A stretch of DNA of 64,000 nucleotides from positions 62,001 through 126,000 of the forward strand of contig JARUPY010000100.1 of assembly GCA_029817715.1 (NCBI GenBank), written 5' to 3'. Below are positions 1-10,281 of this stretch, one piece after another. The notes under the pieces were generated by a model. It was not told where the DNA came from and searched no databases. It saw nothing but the letters and a program-made list of their open reading frames with translations. Made by a program: the position numbers and the translations under genes. Origin of the DNA: Melastoma dodecandrum. Its lineage: Eukaryota > Streptophyta > Magnoliopsida > Myrtales > Melastomataceae. Position 1 is the stretch's first letter. Each line of letters starts with the position of its first letter.

Positions 1-335
1 TTGACCAATGATGTTCAATATGTGGTATCCTCTTAATCGGGTCGTGTCCAGTATTCCTAATCATAGGATACCCCTAAGCATAACTTGGATACACTATCCC
101 TTGGTCTATCTTGATCTCAGCTATACTTAGCGATGATCTAGATGTCCATGTCCCGTCTAAACATCTATTCGATCAAGGACTATTTCAGATTAATATACTC
201 AATAATCTGTGGGACTTTATCATTAATAATTTTACGTGTAGAATAGTAAAATAATCAATGACAAATACTCGACTTTATTAATTATTTATCCACAATACAT
301 TAAAGTGTCTTGGCACATAAGTGCACACACTAACA
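1..335 (-). repeat. 3' LTR (partial) of minus-strand Ty1-copia element
   Basis: On the minus strand the sequence begins TGTTAGTGTGTGCAC at 335, directly after a purine-rich tract (AGTGGGAGAT, about 336-345) that follows the RNase H frame. This is the expected polypurine tract/LTR junction of a copia element. The LTR runs off the window at base 1, so its length and terminal CA cannot be seen. No matching 5' LTR was recognised to the right of gag. Confidence 0.7.
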
Positions 336-349
336 ATCTCCCACTTGCA

Positions 350-769
350 CTATTGCCAAGCACTATGGACTCGAAGTCCTAGGCTCCTCACATGGGTCTC
401 ATGTTTCTGCAGAGGTAAGGCCTTTGTGAGTGGGTCCGCGATATTGTCGCTCGTATCAACTCTGCTAACCAACACGTCACCCCTCTGAACAATCTCTCGG
501 AGGATGTGAAATTTCCGAAGTACGTGCTTGGATCGTTGGTGAGACCTCGGATCCTTGGCCTGCGTTATGGCTGCATTGTTGTCACAGAATAATGTCACTG
601 GGTCAACAATGCTCGGAACCACTTCAAGCTCCGCTATGAAGTTCTTGATCCATACAGCTTCCTTTACCGCTTCGGAAGCTGCAATGTATTCGGACTCAGT
701 TGTAGAATCTGCAACTGTCTCATGCTTGGAACTCCTCCAACATACAACCGCACCATTCAAGTAAAACAC
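350..769 (-). pseudogene. copia RNase H C-terminal remnant
   Basis: The translation contains SSKHETVADSTTESEYIA, then FCDNNAAI and ADPLTKALP, which are the conserved RNase H blocks of Ty1-copia. Its amino side joins a GC-rich stretch (793-862) instead of the usual start of the domain, so the first catalytic segment is missing. It ends at a stop 15 bases from the 3' LTR. Confidence 0.85.
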
Positions 770-3475
770 ATAACCCTGCTGTGATTTCAGTGGGGGAGTG
801 CTCCACGAACCCCCTCGGTCCCCCCCGTGGGCCCCCCGAGGGACCCCCCGGCTTTGTTCTTCTAAGATACTTGAAGATAGTCTTTACTGCAGTCCAATGA
901 CCCTCTCCAGGATCTGACGGATACCTACTTGTCATGCTCAAAGCATACGAGACATCGGGTCGAGTGCAAATCATGGCATACATAATGGACCCTATAGCCG
1001 AGGCATAAGGTATTTTGCCCATCCTTCCTCTCTCCTCATGTGTCTTCGGACACATAGACTTGGAAAGATGTACACCATGTGACATTGGCAAGAATCCTCT
1101 CTTGGAATCTTGCATGCTGAATCTATTCAGTACATTGTCAATATACATACTTTGACTCAAACCCAGCAACCTGTTTTGTCTATCTCGGTATAATCTAATA
1201 CCTAAGACATAAGTCGCTTCCCCAAGATATTTCATAGAGAAACACTCTCCCAGCCAAATTTTGGTAGATTCTAGGTTAGGGATATCATTGCCTATCAGAA
1301 ATATATCATCAACATACAGCACTAGGAATGAAATCTTGCTCCCACTAACCTTCTTGTAAACGCAAGGTTCCTCTGAATTCTTGACATAGCCAAATTCTTT
1401 GACCGCTTCGTCAAATCGCAGATTCTAACTTCGAGATGCTTGCTTTAGCCCATAAATGGACCTCTTGAGCTTACATACTTTATCTGCATTCTTGGATGCA
1501 ACAAAACCGGGAGGTTGTACCATAAATACTTCCTCTTGTAACTTTCCATTCAGAAAAGCGGTTTTTACATCCATTTGCCAGATCTCGTAATCCTTGTAAG
1601 CTGCTATCGCAAGCAGAATTCTAATAGACTTAAGCATTGCAACCGGAGAAAGTGTTTCATCATAGTCAATTCCTTGACGTTGAGTGAAACCCTTGGCCAC
1701 AAGTCTTGCTTTATATGTACTTATATTCCCTTCCATGTCAATCTTCTTCTTGAAGATCCACTTGCACCCTATGGGTTTTACCCCAACTGGCACATCAACC
1801 AACCCCCAAACTTGGTTGGTATACATAGAGTCCATCTCTGATTTCATGGCTTCTAGCCATTTCTCGGAATCATTTGAAGCGATTGCTTCCTCATAAGTCG
1901 ACGGTTCATCATCCTCGACGAGCAGTACTTCTCCATGTTGGGTCACTAGCCAACCATATCTATCAGGCTCTCGGTGTACTCTTGTCGACTTACGTTGATC
2001 TTGCGTTCCTTGAACATTTTCAGAAGTTGGAATCGCTTGTACTAGTGGTACCGATTCCCTATCTAAAAGTTCAGTTTCCAACCTGTTTGTAGAGTCCGAA
2101 ATTTCTTCAAGACTTACTTTACTCCCACTACTCTCTTTAGAGATGAATTCTCTTTCCAAGAAAGTAGCATATCGAGCAACGATAACTTTGTGCTCGCTTG
2201 GGAGATAAAAATAGTATCCCTTTGTTTCCTTAGGATAACCTACAAACATACACTTAGTGGATCTTGCCGCAAGCTTATCAGAATTTTCATTCTTCACATA
2301 AGCATTATAGCCCCATTTCTTAAGATAAGACAAGTTCAGTTTCTTCCCAAACCATATTTCATAAGGTGTCTTATCTACTGACTTGGTTATAACTCGGTTA
2401 AGCATGTATGCTGCTGTTTCTAAGACATAACCCCAAAATGACAACAGAAGACTTGCATGACTCATCATTGATCTAACCATGTCCATGAGTGTGCAGTTCC
2501 TCCTTTCTGAAACACCATTCCACTCCGGTGTTCTAGGATGTGTGAGTTGTGAAACAATCCCACACTCTTTAAGGTAATCAATGAACTCTTGGCTAAGATA
2601 CTCGCCGCCTCGATCACTCCGAAGGGCCTTTATCTTCTGGCCTCGTGATTCTCTACCTCGTTCTTAAACTCTTTAAACCTTTCCAGAGTTTCAGACTTGT
2701 GCCTCATTAAGTAGACATATCCATATCTACTTAAATCGTTGGTGAAAGTCACGAAGTAGGAATAGGCTCCTCTGGCCTGAACCGGTAATGGTCCACACAC
2801 ATCACTATGTATGAGTTCTAGCAGTTCCTTGGCCCTTTCACCTGTCTTGGTAAAAGGCTTCTTGGTCATTTTTCCTTGTAAACACGCTTCACATGTATCT
2901 ATGGGCTCTAACTCAAAAGAGTCTAAATACCCATTACTTAGTAACCTTGCGATGCGTTTCTCGTTTACATGACCAAGTCTACTATGCCAGAGATATGTTA
3001 AGTTTGAGTCACGCGTTTTCTGTTTCTTCCCTTCAACACAGTAAATCGGCTCATTCAAATTAAGAACGTACAAACCATTATTCAATGAACCATTTCCATA
3101 AAACATACCATCCGAATAAAAGGAACACAACTTGTCCTTGAATTCAAATACAAATCCCTTGGCGTCTAAACTCGACACCGAAATGATGTTCTTGGAAAAA
3201 CTAGGAACGAAATAACAGTTCTCCAAATTTAAATCAAATTCACTGGGCAACTTTATTACATACGTCCCTACAGCTAATAGAGCAACTCTAGCTCCATTTG
3301 CCACTCGTAGGTCCATCTCGCCCTTGGACAGCCATCTACAGTCACTTAGATCATGCAAGTTCGCACAAATGTGAGAACTACTTCCGGAGTCTCTGACCCA
3401 TGATGAAGAAACAAAAAGATTGCATTCAATCACAAATATACCTAAAGCATCCGCTTCACTGGCGTTCTTCTTCAT
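720..3475 (-). pseudogene. copia pol remnant (PR-INT-RT)
   Basis: Block 3475-2630 carries the aspartic protease (DSG), GAG-pre-integrase (LWHSRLGHVNEKR) and the start of integrase (HSDVCGPL). Block 2486-1425 carries the end of integrase and the start of RT (WVFKK-like WIFKKKIDMEG, LVAKGFTQ, LNGKLQEEVFM, SIYGLKQAS). Block 1322-720 carries the RT palm with LYVDD and the thumb. Blocks are separated by stops near 2490-2630 and 1323-1424. Compared with a normal copia pol the order is complete but the frame is broken at least twice. Confidence 0.85.
793..862. other. GC-rich insert with four long G-runs on the minus strand
   Basis: Four C-runs of 5, 7, 6 and 6 bases lie at 810-814, 820-826, 832-837 and 844-849. 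On the minus strand this is a G-quadruplex-type arrangement with 5-6 base loops. It occupies the place of about 40 codons of the copia RT/RNase H junction. Its base composition is unlike the flanking AT-rich element. Confidence 0.7.
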
Positions 3476-3496
3476 GAGTTAAAAGCAATTCTTCTT

Positions 3497-4292
3497 TCAA
3501 TGGCCTTTCTTGCCATAATGACAGCATATAGTTTCCTTCTCATCAGGCTGGGGCACCTGCTGCCCTTTCTTAAGCTTATTTTGAGCTGGAGGTCCAGCGC
3601 TCTTAACTGCTTTAGCCTTGGGATTGAATTTCCCGGTGCCAGGACGCTTGTATGTCTTTCTGACCATCATTGCTCGTGGTGAAGGATTCACCTTCATGTC
3701 CTTCTCAGCAGTTTTGAGCATTGCCATCAGATCAGTCAAACTCTTCTCTATACTGTTCATGTTGAAGTTCAACACAAACTGAGAAAACGATGGTGGGAGT
3801 GAGGACAAAACCAAGTCAACTGCTAAGTCCTGGTCCAGCTTGGAACCCAAGCTCTCGATCCTCTCAATGTACCCTCATCTTGAGTACATGTGGCCCAACT
3901 GGGTTACCCTCCACCAGCATTGTTCGAAACAGTGCCCGAGAGGTCTCATACCTCTCAACTCTTGCACTCTCTTGGAAGAGCTCACGTAAGTGCTGATCAA
4001 TCTCCCTAGCACTCATGTTCTCATGCTGCCTCTATAACTCGGGAGACATAGAAGTCAACATGATGCACAGAACATCCAACGCATCCTCCAAATATTGACT
4101 ATAGTAAGACTGATCATTCTCAGAAGCATCAGGTGCAGGTTCTTTAAGTGGTTCATCCTCCAGCACATAAATCTTTCTCTCGTGCCTTAGGACAATTTTC
4201 AGTTTTCTATACCAATCCAGGTAGTTAGAATCGATGAGGATATTCTCTTTCTTGAGAATGCTACGTAGCGAAAGGGTGTTTGTGATTGCCAT
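3497..4292 (-). pseudogene. copia gag remnant
   Basis: The amino half (4292-4032) resembles plant copia gag (DUF4219/UBN2-type), with a W-Y-R-K-L-K stretch near residue 29; it ends at an in-frame stop after SMSPEL. The remainder continues in another frame, with ISSLPPSFSQFVLNFNM-like text near 3800 and a basic zinc-knuckle region near 3500. At least one frameshift and one nonsense codon interrupt it. The knuckle has lost one metal-binding cysteine. Function would have been particle assembly; it is inactive now. Confidence 0.75.
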
Positions 4293-7072
4293 CTCTACAA
4301 AATAATTTAAAACAGAGTTTTAGTATTTGTGGAATATTAATTAATAAAGGACTTTAATATATAGCTCCCACTATTTTATTCAAAAACAACAGCCTCCACT
4401 GTTGACATCGGGAATTTGTTGGTAATAATTCCTCGTTGGACCAAAATCTTGAAACATGAAGTATGCACACAGCTGAGCTGTACCTACACACCACACGAAA
4501 CAAGTAGGCCTTAACTCGCCAATCACAATTATCTGTGTGACTTTCGGTATTTTCACGTTGAGTCTAATAACTCTTAAACTCAACACTTGCCCCTCAAAAA
4601 GCTGACCTTAGCTGAGCTAAATAAGTCAACTAAATTGAGTTAAGTCGACCCATTGATCATTTAGAATAAATTACGGATGTTCTACCAGAAGCCCACAGCT
4701 AAGCTGTACCGACTCACGGGAAAAATCTGACTATTATAATAAACATTAATGGATGGCCTTTATTCACCATTAAAATCATTTAAAAGACATGATATTCCCT
4801 TTCAGCCGAACCTCGAAATAAAGATAATAATAATATCATTATTATTTCCATCTTCAAACTTCTGAAATTAATTATTAAGATTTGAATTAATTTCAGGCTT
4901 TTAATTTGATGATTAAATCAAATCTATTTCTTGATTTATAATTTGCTTGACCATCTCGGTCAATAATTTTAAAATCCTAAAATTGTTAATATATATATTG
5001 AATTAATAATTCATAAAGGACATTAAAATGTAACCCCCAATTCAATATACGTAAGATCTTAGGATATTTTGTTTTAACACAATTTCCGTTACTTTAGTTC
5101 ACTTGATTTATTACATTAAAATCCATGGAAATAATCACCGGACTAAATATAGCAATCCCTCCAGATCACTGCCCGTTTAGACTTATTATGGAAATTGGTC
5201 AAAATAATAATTGGTTTTCTGTGGAATATAAGTTTAATAATTATATATAATAATTAATGGATTCTAATTCCACAGACTTGCCGAACTCATAATTTATAAA
5301 TGAATAATTTTAATATTATAATAATCCTTTATTAGAATTCCAAATATTTAGATCGCAATTTCGAGGGCCTAAAAAAACCATGCCTGTGGATAGCCCAGTA
5401 CATCTTGACTCATGACTGATGTATCCCACATTAGCCAGAATGAGTCTTGAGCATGGTAGACTCATCCATGTTGATGCACCTCAATAACACTTGTTCATTA
5501 CTATTTCGACATTGAACCCCATCTAGGAGAACATATCGACATGCTATTACTTTAACCTTTTGTTAACCTTCTGTTTAGAATCTAATAAGAAATTCACTAT
5601 TGGTCGACACTAATCAAAGTCCGACTTCATTAAGTTTATTGTATTCTCATCTCGATCTGCCAAAACAGGCATTTAGGTGGTTCACCCAAACATTGCAATA
5701 AATCATCATCATGCGTTAAACCATAAGCAAACTGAGCCAATCGATAGGTCATTCCATTCGCTTCGCGATTTATGTGGACAAAAGATACCTTCTGCATTTT
5801 TCATGTTGAACGACAAGGAACCTGTAAATACTCATTTAAGTGCTCAGCATAACAAACATTGACTCCATTATTATGGTCTATTACCAGTCAAGAATCTCCT
5901 TTGATAACGACCTCATGAGCCTTCAATTGAATCAATATATAAAGTGTCTCGATTATTATTTCATACTTTACGACATTGTTCATAAGTGATACTGTTAGTC
6001 AAAAAGCAAACTCTGAAATCAGTGCAACATGTAACTTTAACATTAGCCCAATTATTGCTCCATTATGTGTTGATGATTCATAAACCAAGCTTTTCTTTCA
6101 TGATTCTGCTCGTTGTCCAATTCTATGTCTTCTCCACCATAATTGGCTAAGAAATTCGCTAAAACTTGTCCTTTTATGAGGCTTATATTAGAGATCAAAT
6201 GGCGACACAATCAAACTCTAGTTGTTTATTCGTCAGTTAAAAAAGGATTCTCAAAGAATGCATTCAAAATCGGTAATCGATAAATCACAACTATATTATT
6301 TCTTGTATAATGTCTTAACTTAATTATACAGTAATACACCAATAAACAATGTTTCTCAGTCGGGAAATAAGAACGTAGACAAGTAATACATTTCTCATTC
6401 TTCTTTTCGATCCCTTCCTAGACAAGCAAAGATAGTTGTCTGACTTGTCAACACATGCAAAATAAAGTCGACTTAGGTCTGAAGGAGACATTGATGGATT
6501 GGCTGTGTGTTCTTTGAAGTCCTTACAATTGTTGATATACTTCCATCCAAGCCACTCCTGTTGTGCTTCAATAAGGTGGAAAACTTGATTTTTTTTCCAG
6601 CAACATTTCTTATGAAGCATCTCGAATAATTAATTTCTCCAAGAAAACTTGCCAGTATTTATGTTTAAAAGTTGGTGAAGACTCATTCTCATTCTCTTAT
6701 GGCTTCAAAATCGCATTTAAGAGGACTTAATTCAAACGTTGTTGTCAAAGTTACACATCCTCGTACTTCATTTTGACCTCTATATCATATATTTATACTT
6801 CGACAATTTTCCTAATAAGGAAATCGAATATTATGTCCACAGCCCTTGGATAAGAAATTAGTGCTATTCAAAAAATTAAAAATATTACAACTTTACAAGT
6901 ATGGTAACGACTAATTTTTTATATTATTTATAAGCCGAATATACTCAAACGAGGCCGAATAGTATGGGTCAAACCATATTTTAAAACATTAATTAATTTA
7001 AGTGAAAATTAAAATATAAAATTGAGTGAGAGAAATTATTATATGAGTATATTAAAATTTCAGATAAGTGTG
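4293..7072. other. AT-rich stretch, probable retrotransposon leader then unassigned DNA
   Basis: The first part should hold the 5' leader and LTR of the minus-strand copia element, but I found neither a primer-binding site nor a match to the 3' LTR. The rest is AT-rich. A 98-codon open frame at 6324-6620 (-) resembles no family I know and is not supported by any flanking signal. Confidence 0.4.
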
Positions 7073-7077
7073 ATATA
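7073..7077. repeat. Target site duplication ATATA (left)
   Basis: ATATA directly precedes the 5' LTR and is repeated at 12027-12031 directly after the 3' LTR. Five bases is the usual copia duplication length. Confidence 0.85.
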
Positions 7078-7439
7078 TGTTGAAGGTAATTTAGATCAAG
7101 ATTAATGGGTATTAAAGTTAGCAACGAAAATGTCATTTAAGTGGGTCATTAAGTAGATCATTTAAGTAGATGATTTAATATGTCATTTCAGGTGTCGGTT
7201 TCTTTTGACATTTGGTTTTCCTACGCCTCCCTATATATAAAGGGACGTGTAGACATTTCATGTAAGAGAGTAAGAAAAAGTTTAGGAAAGAGAAATCGCA
7301 GCTAAAACACTCATCGTAGGTGTAGCAGTTCTATAGAAGGTTTCCTCTATCCAATAGAAGGTCGTCGGCAGTATAAAACCTACCATCTGTTAACACCTTC
7401 TCCCTTCCTATCCAATCCTTTCACACATAACCCCCAACA
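7078..7439 (+). repeat. 5' LTR of plus-strand Ty1-copia element
   Basis: It begins TGTTGAAGG and ends CCCAACA (362 bp). It is collinear with 11675-12026 with substitutions and a few small indels. A TATA-like box (CCTATATATAAAGG) lies near 7230, consistent with a transcription start inside the LTR. It is followed at once by a tRNA primer-binding site. Confidence 0.92.
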
Positions 7440-7443
7440 AATT

Positions 7444-7455
7444 TGGTATCAGAGC
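7444..7455 (+). promoter_or_regulatory. Primer-binding site (initiator Met tRNA)
   Basis: TGGTATCAGAGC is complementary to the 3' end of plant initiator methionine tRNA, the standard primer for plant copia reverse transcription. It starts five bases after the 5' LTR. Confidence 0.92.
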
Positions 7456-7466
7456 GCGGAAGGTCA

Positions 7467-8478
7467 TGTCTGCATCCGCTGGCAATGTTCTTCACTTTTT
7501 CTCCCAACCAAATCCCCATCTTCGACGGTGACCACTTCGACTATTGGAGTTCTCAAATGGAAACCATTTTCCTTTCGCAAGATCTATGGAAACTTGTGGA
7601 GGAAGGCTACGAAGAAGTTCCAGAATGAATCTCTCTCCCAGAAGGTGACAACACTTCTGCAGAAGGTGTCATCAATCCCACAAAAGATGAGCAGAAGGCG
7701 TACAAGGAGAATGTCATTAAGAATGCCATAGCTTTGCGGATTCTGCAACAATCCATGAGCAAAATCATTTACCCAAGGATATACGGCCTGAAGAAGGTGA
7801 GTGAAGCATGGGAGGTCCTGAAGAAGGAGTTCAAAGGGTCACAAAAGGTGATCTCTATAAAACTACAGAATATTTAAAGAGACTTCGATAATCTAGCCAT
7901 GAAAGGCGTAGAAAACGTCAAAGATTACTTCTCAAGGATCGTGGAAATCCTCAATCAATTGAAGAGTTGCGGATAAGTTGTTCCGGATCGAAAAGTCGTG
8001 GAGAAAATCCTTAGAAGCTTGCCACAGAAGTTTGAGCATGTGGTAACGGTGATTGAAGAGATGAAGGATCTCGCAGAAGTTTCCATCTATAAATTGATGG
8101 GTTCCCTAGAAGCCCATGAGAAGCGGGTCGGCAAGTACACAGGCCCGGTGGAACAAGCATTTCAAGCGAAGTTGAATGTTTCTGAGCAGAAGCAAGAACG
8201 TTATGGAAACAACAAAAGGTCCTACGGCAGAGGACGTGGAGGCAGGTCTCGTGGCAGAGGCAGAGGCTATGCAGAATGACGACCAGAAGGTCAGCACAAA
8301 AGCGGTCATGGAGAAGCAGAAGCAAGATGCCCCATCTGTAGAAAGAATAATCATGAAACAAAATATTTCCATCTCCGATGCAAGAGATGCAAGTTCCCAA
8401 CTCATTCAGATCGTGATTGCTGGTACAAAGATAAAGAGCAGAAGCATGAACAGAAGCATGAGGACAAAAGCTCGGTAA
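7467..8478 (+). pseudogene. copia gag remnant
   Basis: Frames spread over 7467-8478 read as Tnt1-like gag: FDGDHFDYWSSQMET near 7530, a long helix-rich middle, KILRSLPQKFEHVV near 8005, then an Arg/Gly-rich tail. At least three stops or frameshifts interrupt it (for example TGA at 7626 and TAA at 7974). The zinc-knuckle region near 8330-8420 is recognisable only as scattered text. Confidence 0.75.
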
Positions 8479-8676
8479 ATTTCTCTAAGAAAGATGAACC
8501 TTCTAAAGTTTTCTATTCTTCCGCTAACACCATGCAAGATATGAATAAGATATGGTTTCTCGATAGTAGCTGTAGTAACCATGTCACAGGGATCAAGAAG
8601 AACTTTATGGAGCTTGATGAGAAATACAACTCTCTCTTGGAACTTGGAGATAGCAAGAAGTTAAAGATAGAAGACA

Positions 8677-8698
8677 AAGTGTGGGACAGATGATGAAA
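8677..8698 (+). repeat. 22-bp direct repeat, left copy
   Basis: The 22 bases here (AAGTGTGGG...GATGATGAAA) recur exactly at 9489-9510. They bracket a gypsy-derived insert inside the copia pol region. Length 22 is too long for an ordinary LTR-element target duplication. Confidence 0.85.
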
Positions 8699-9488
8699 TC
8701 GCACAGAAGGAGAAAACGAAGAAATGGCATGACCGACGCATTAGGGGTCGACAATTCAATCCAGGCCAGCTCATTTTACTTTTTAACTCACGTTTAAATT
8801 GTTTCCTGGCAAGTTCAAATCTCGTTGGTCAGGGTCGTTTAGGATTACCCAGGTGTTTCCGTATGGAGCTCTTGAATTGGAGAGGTTGAATGATTATGGT
8901 AAATTCAAAGTGAATGCAAGTATAGTGAAGCATTATTTGGGAGGAAGTGTGAACAAAGCCAAACGACACTATTAATGAACGACAAGTGATGACTTGGAAA
9001 CGTCAAGCTGAGGACGTAAAATCAAGCGCTTCTTGGGAGGCAACCCAAGTACCTTTTTATTTGCTTTATTAGGTGTAATTCCTTTTATGTTAGTTTTCAA
9101 TTTAAGTTCTTTAATTGTCATTTTTAGGGGTGCAAGATAGCAGGGAAAGCAAGATCAAGCAGCAAGTTCGTGCAGCTGCAAGAAGCTTTGTGCAGCTGCA
9201 CCGCAGATAGAGAGGAGGCATAGAAACTTTGTGCAGCTGCACCAAACCCCAAAGGCACAGAAACTTTGTAGCTGCATCAAACTTTCGTGCAGCTGCACCG
9301 CCTGGAACACAGAATGCACAGAAACTTCGTGCAGCTGCGCCGCATTTTTTAACCTTAGGACATTTTTCAATCTTACCCTAATTTGCCTCTTTCTTCTAGA
9401 GAAGTGCTCACGCACCTAAACACACGAAGCAGCCGCCAATGCTACCATTGCCATCGCCAACACATCTATTAATCGCACAGAACCTACT
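8699..9488 (+). mobile_element. Gypsy-type polyprotein 3' fragment inserted in copia pol
   Basis: The translation just after the left repeat reads KWHDRRIRGRQFNPGQL, then LFPGKFKSRWSG and FPYGALELERL. This is the integrase C-terminal region typical of Athila/Tat-type Ty3-gypsy elements and foreign to copia. The remainder is non-coding and includes several imperfect copies of a unit containing GTGCAGCTGCA between 9170 and 9345. No LTR ends were seen, so this is a fragment, not a complete insertion. Confidence 0.7.
9165..9345 (+). repeat. Imperfect tandem repeat containing GTGCAGCTGCA
   Basis: The palindrome-bearing core TGCAGCTGCA or a close variant appears about six times, often preceded by AGAAACTTTG or AGAAACTTCG and spaced roughly 40-50 bp apart. 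It lies in the downstream part of the gypsy-derived insert. It makes a short mirrored coding frame on both strands that I do not regard as a gene. Confidence 0.65.
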
Positions 9489-9510
9489 AAGTGTGGGACA
9501 GATGATGAAA
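9489..9510 (+). repeat. 22-bp direct repeat, right copy
   Basis: Identical to 8677-8698. After this copy the copia frame resumes (KNGYKLVFAEGQYEI). Confidence 0.85.
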
Positions 9511-10190
9511 AATGGCTACAAGTTGGTTTTTGCAGAAGGTCAATATGAGATAACGGACAGAAGGTCGCGGTCGTGAAGATGACGTCCAACAATTTGTTCC
9601 CCTTAAAGATGACTCCTCACAGCAATGTGGTTCTCAAAACTGAGGTTGTGGATGATTCTCATCTTTGGCATCTTATGTATGGACATTTGAACAGGAAAGG
9701 CCTAGCTCTATTGAAGTAGAAGGATATGGTAGTAGGACTGCCTTCTATACAAGCTACAGAAGGTGACATATGTGAAGGATGTGTCTTTGGAAAGCATCAT
9801 CGTCTTCCATTCCCAAACACATCATGGAGGACAGATCGCGGAGGATAGTTTCTGTCGAGACCATTCTTGGACTATTGCCAACAGAAGGGGATACAGAGAC
9901 AGTTGACTTTGCAGTATTCTCCACAGCAGAATGGAGTCGCAGAAAGAAAGAACAGAACCATAGTGGAGATGGCCAGAAGCATGTTGAAGGGCAAAGGTCT
10001 ACCCAACAAGTTTTGGGCAGAAGCTGTTAACACATCTACCTACCTTCCGAACAGATCCCCAACAAAAGCAATTAGGGACAAGACACCATTTGAAGCGTGG
10101 CACAGAATGAAGCCCGTGTTAATTCATTTGAAAGTATTTGGGTGTATTGGATATGCACACAACACCTTCTCAAGGAAGAGAAAAGTTTGA
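9511..10190 (+). pseudogene. copia GAG-pre-integrase/integrase remnant
   Basis: HLWHLMYGHLNRKG (about 9660) and CEGCVFGKHHRLPFP (about 9775) mark the GAG-pre-integrase and zinc region. The next recognisable piece is the integrase end: QYSPQQNGVAERKNRTI and FWAEAVNTSTYLPNRSP (9900-10060). About 130 residues between them, including the first catalytic Asp segments, are gone. Frameshifts also occur at about 9860 and 10190. Confidence 0.8.
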
Positions 10191-10281
10191 TGAGAAAGAT
10201 GAAAAGTTGATTTTCATCGGATATAGTGATGAATAGAAGGGATATCGTCTGCACAATTCGAATACTGACAAGTTAGTTCTG

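Larger units (their letters stand above)
336..4292 (-). mobile_element. Decayed Ty1-copia retrotransposon (internal region)
   Basis: Minus-strand reading gives gag, protease, GAG-pre-integrase, integrase, reverse transcriptase and RNase H in the order typical of Ty1-copia. Gag starts at 4292 (MAITNTLSL) and continues in another frame to about 3497. It ends in a zinc knuckle that reads CCHYGKKGHWKKNC, with Tyr in place of the second Cys. The protease motif (WVRDSG) is near 3380. Integrase core lies near 2860-2630 and its second half near 2486-2300. Reverse transcriptase keeps YGLKQAS (about 1440) and LYVDD (about 1315). RNase H ends at 350. Stops and frameshifts separate the blocks, and about 40 codons between RT and RNase H are replaced by GC-rich DNA, so the copy cannot work. 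Unlike the copia element at 7078-12026, it retains its RT active site. Confidence 0.9.

Noticed and set aside
6324..6620. 98-codon frame on the minus strand
   Set aside because: No recognisable motif, no splice or promoter context, AT-rich surroundings.
8677..9510. 22-bp repeats as an ordinary target site duplication
   Set aside because: LTR elements make 4-6 bp duplications, and the insert has no LTR ends.
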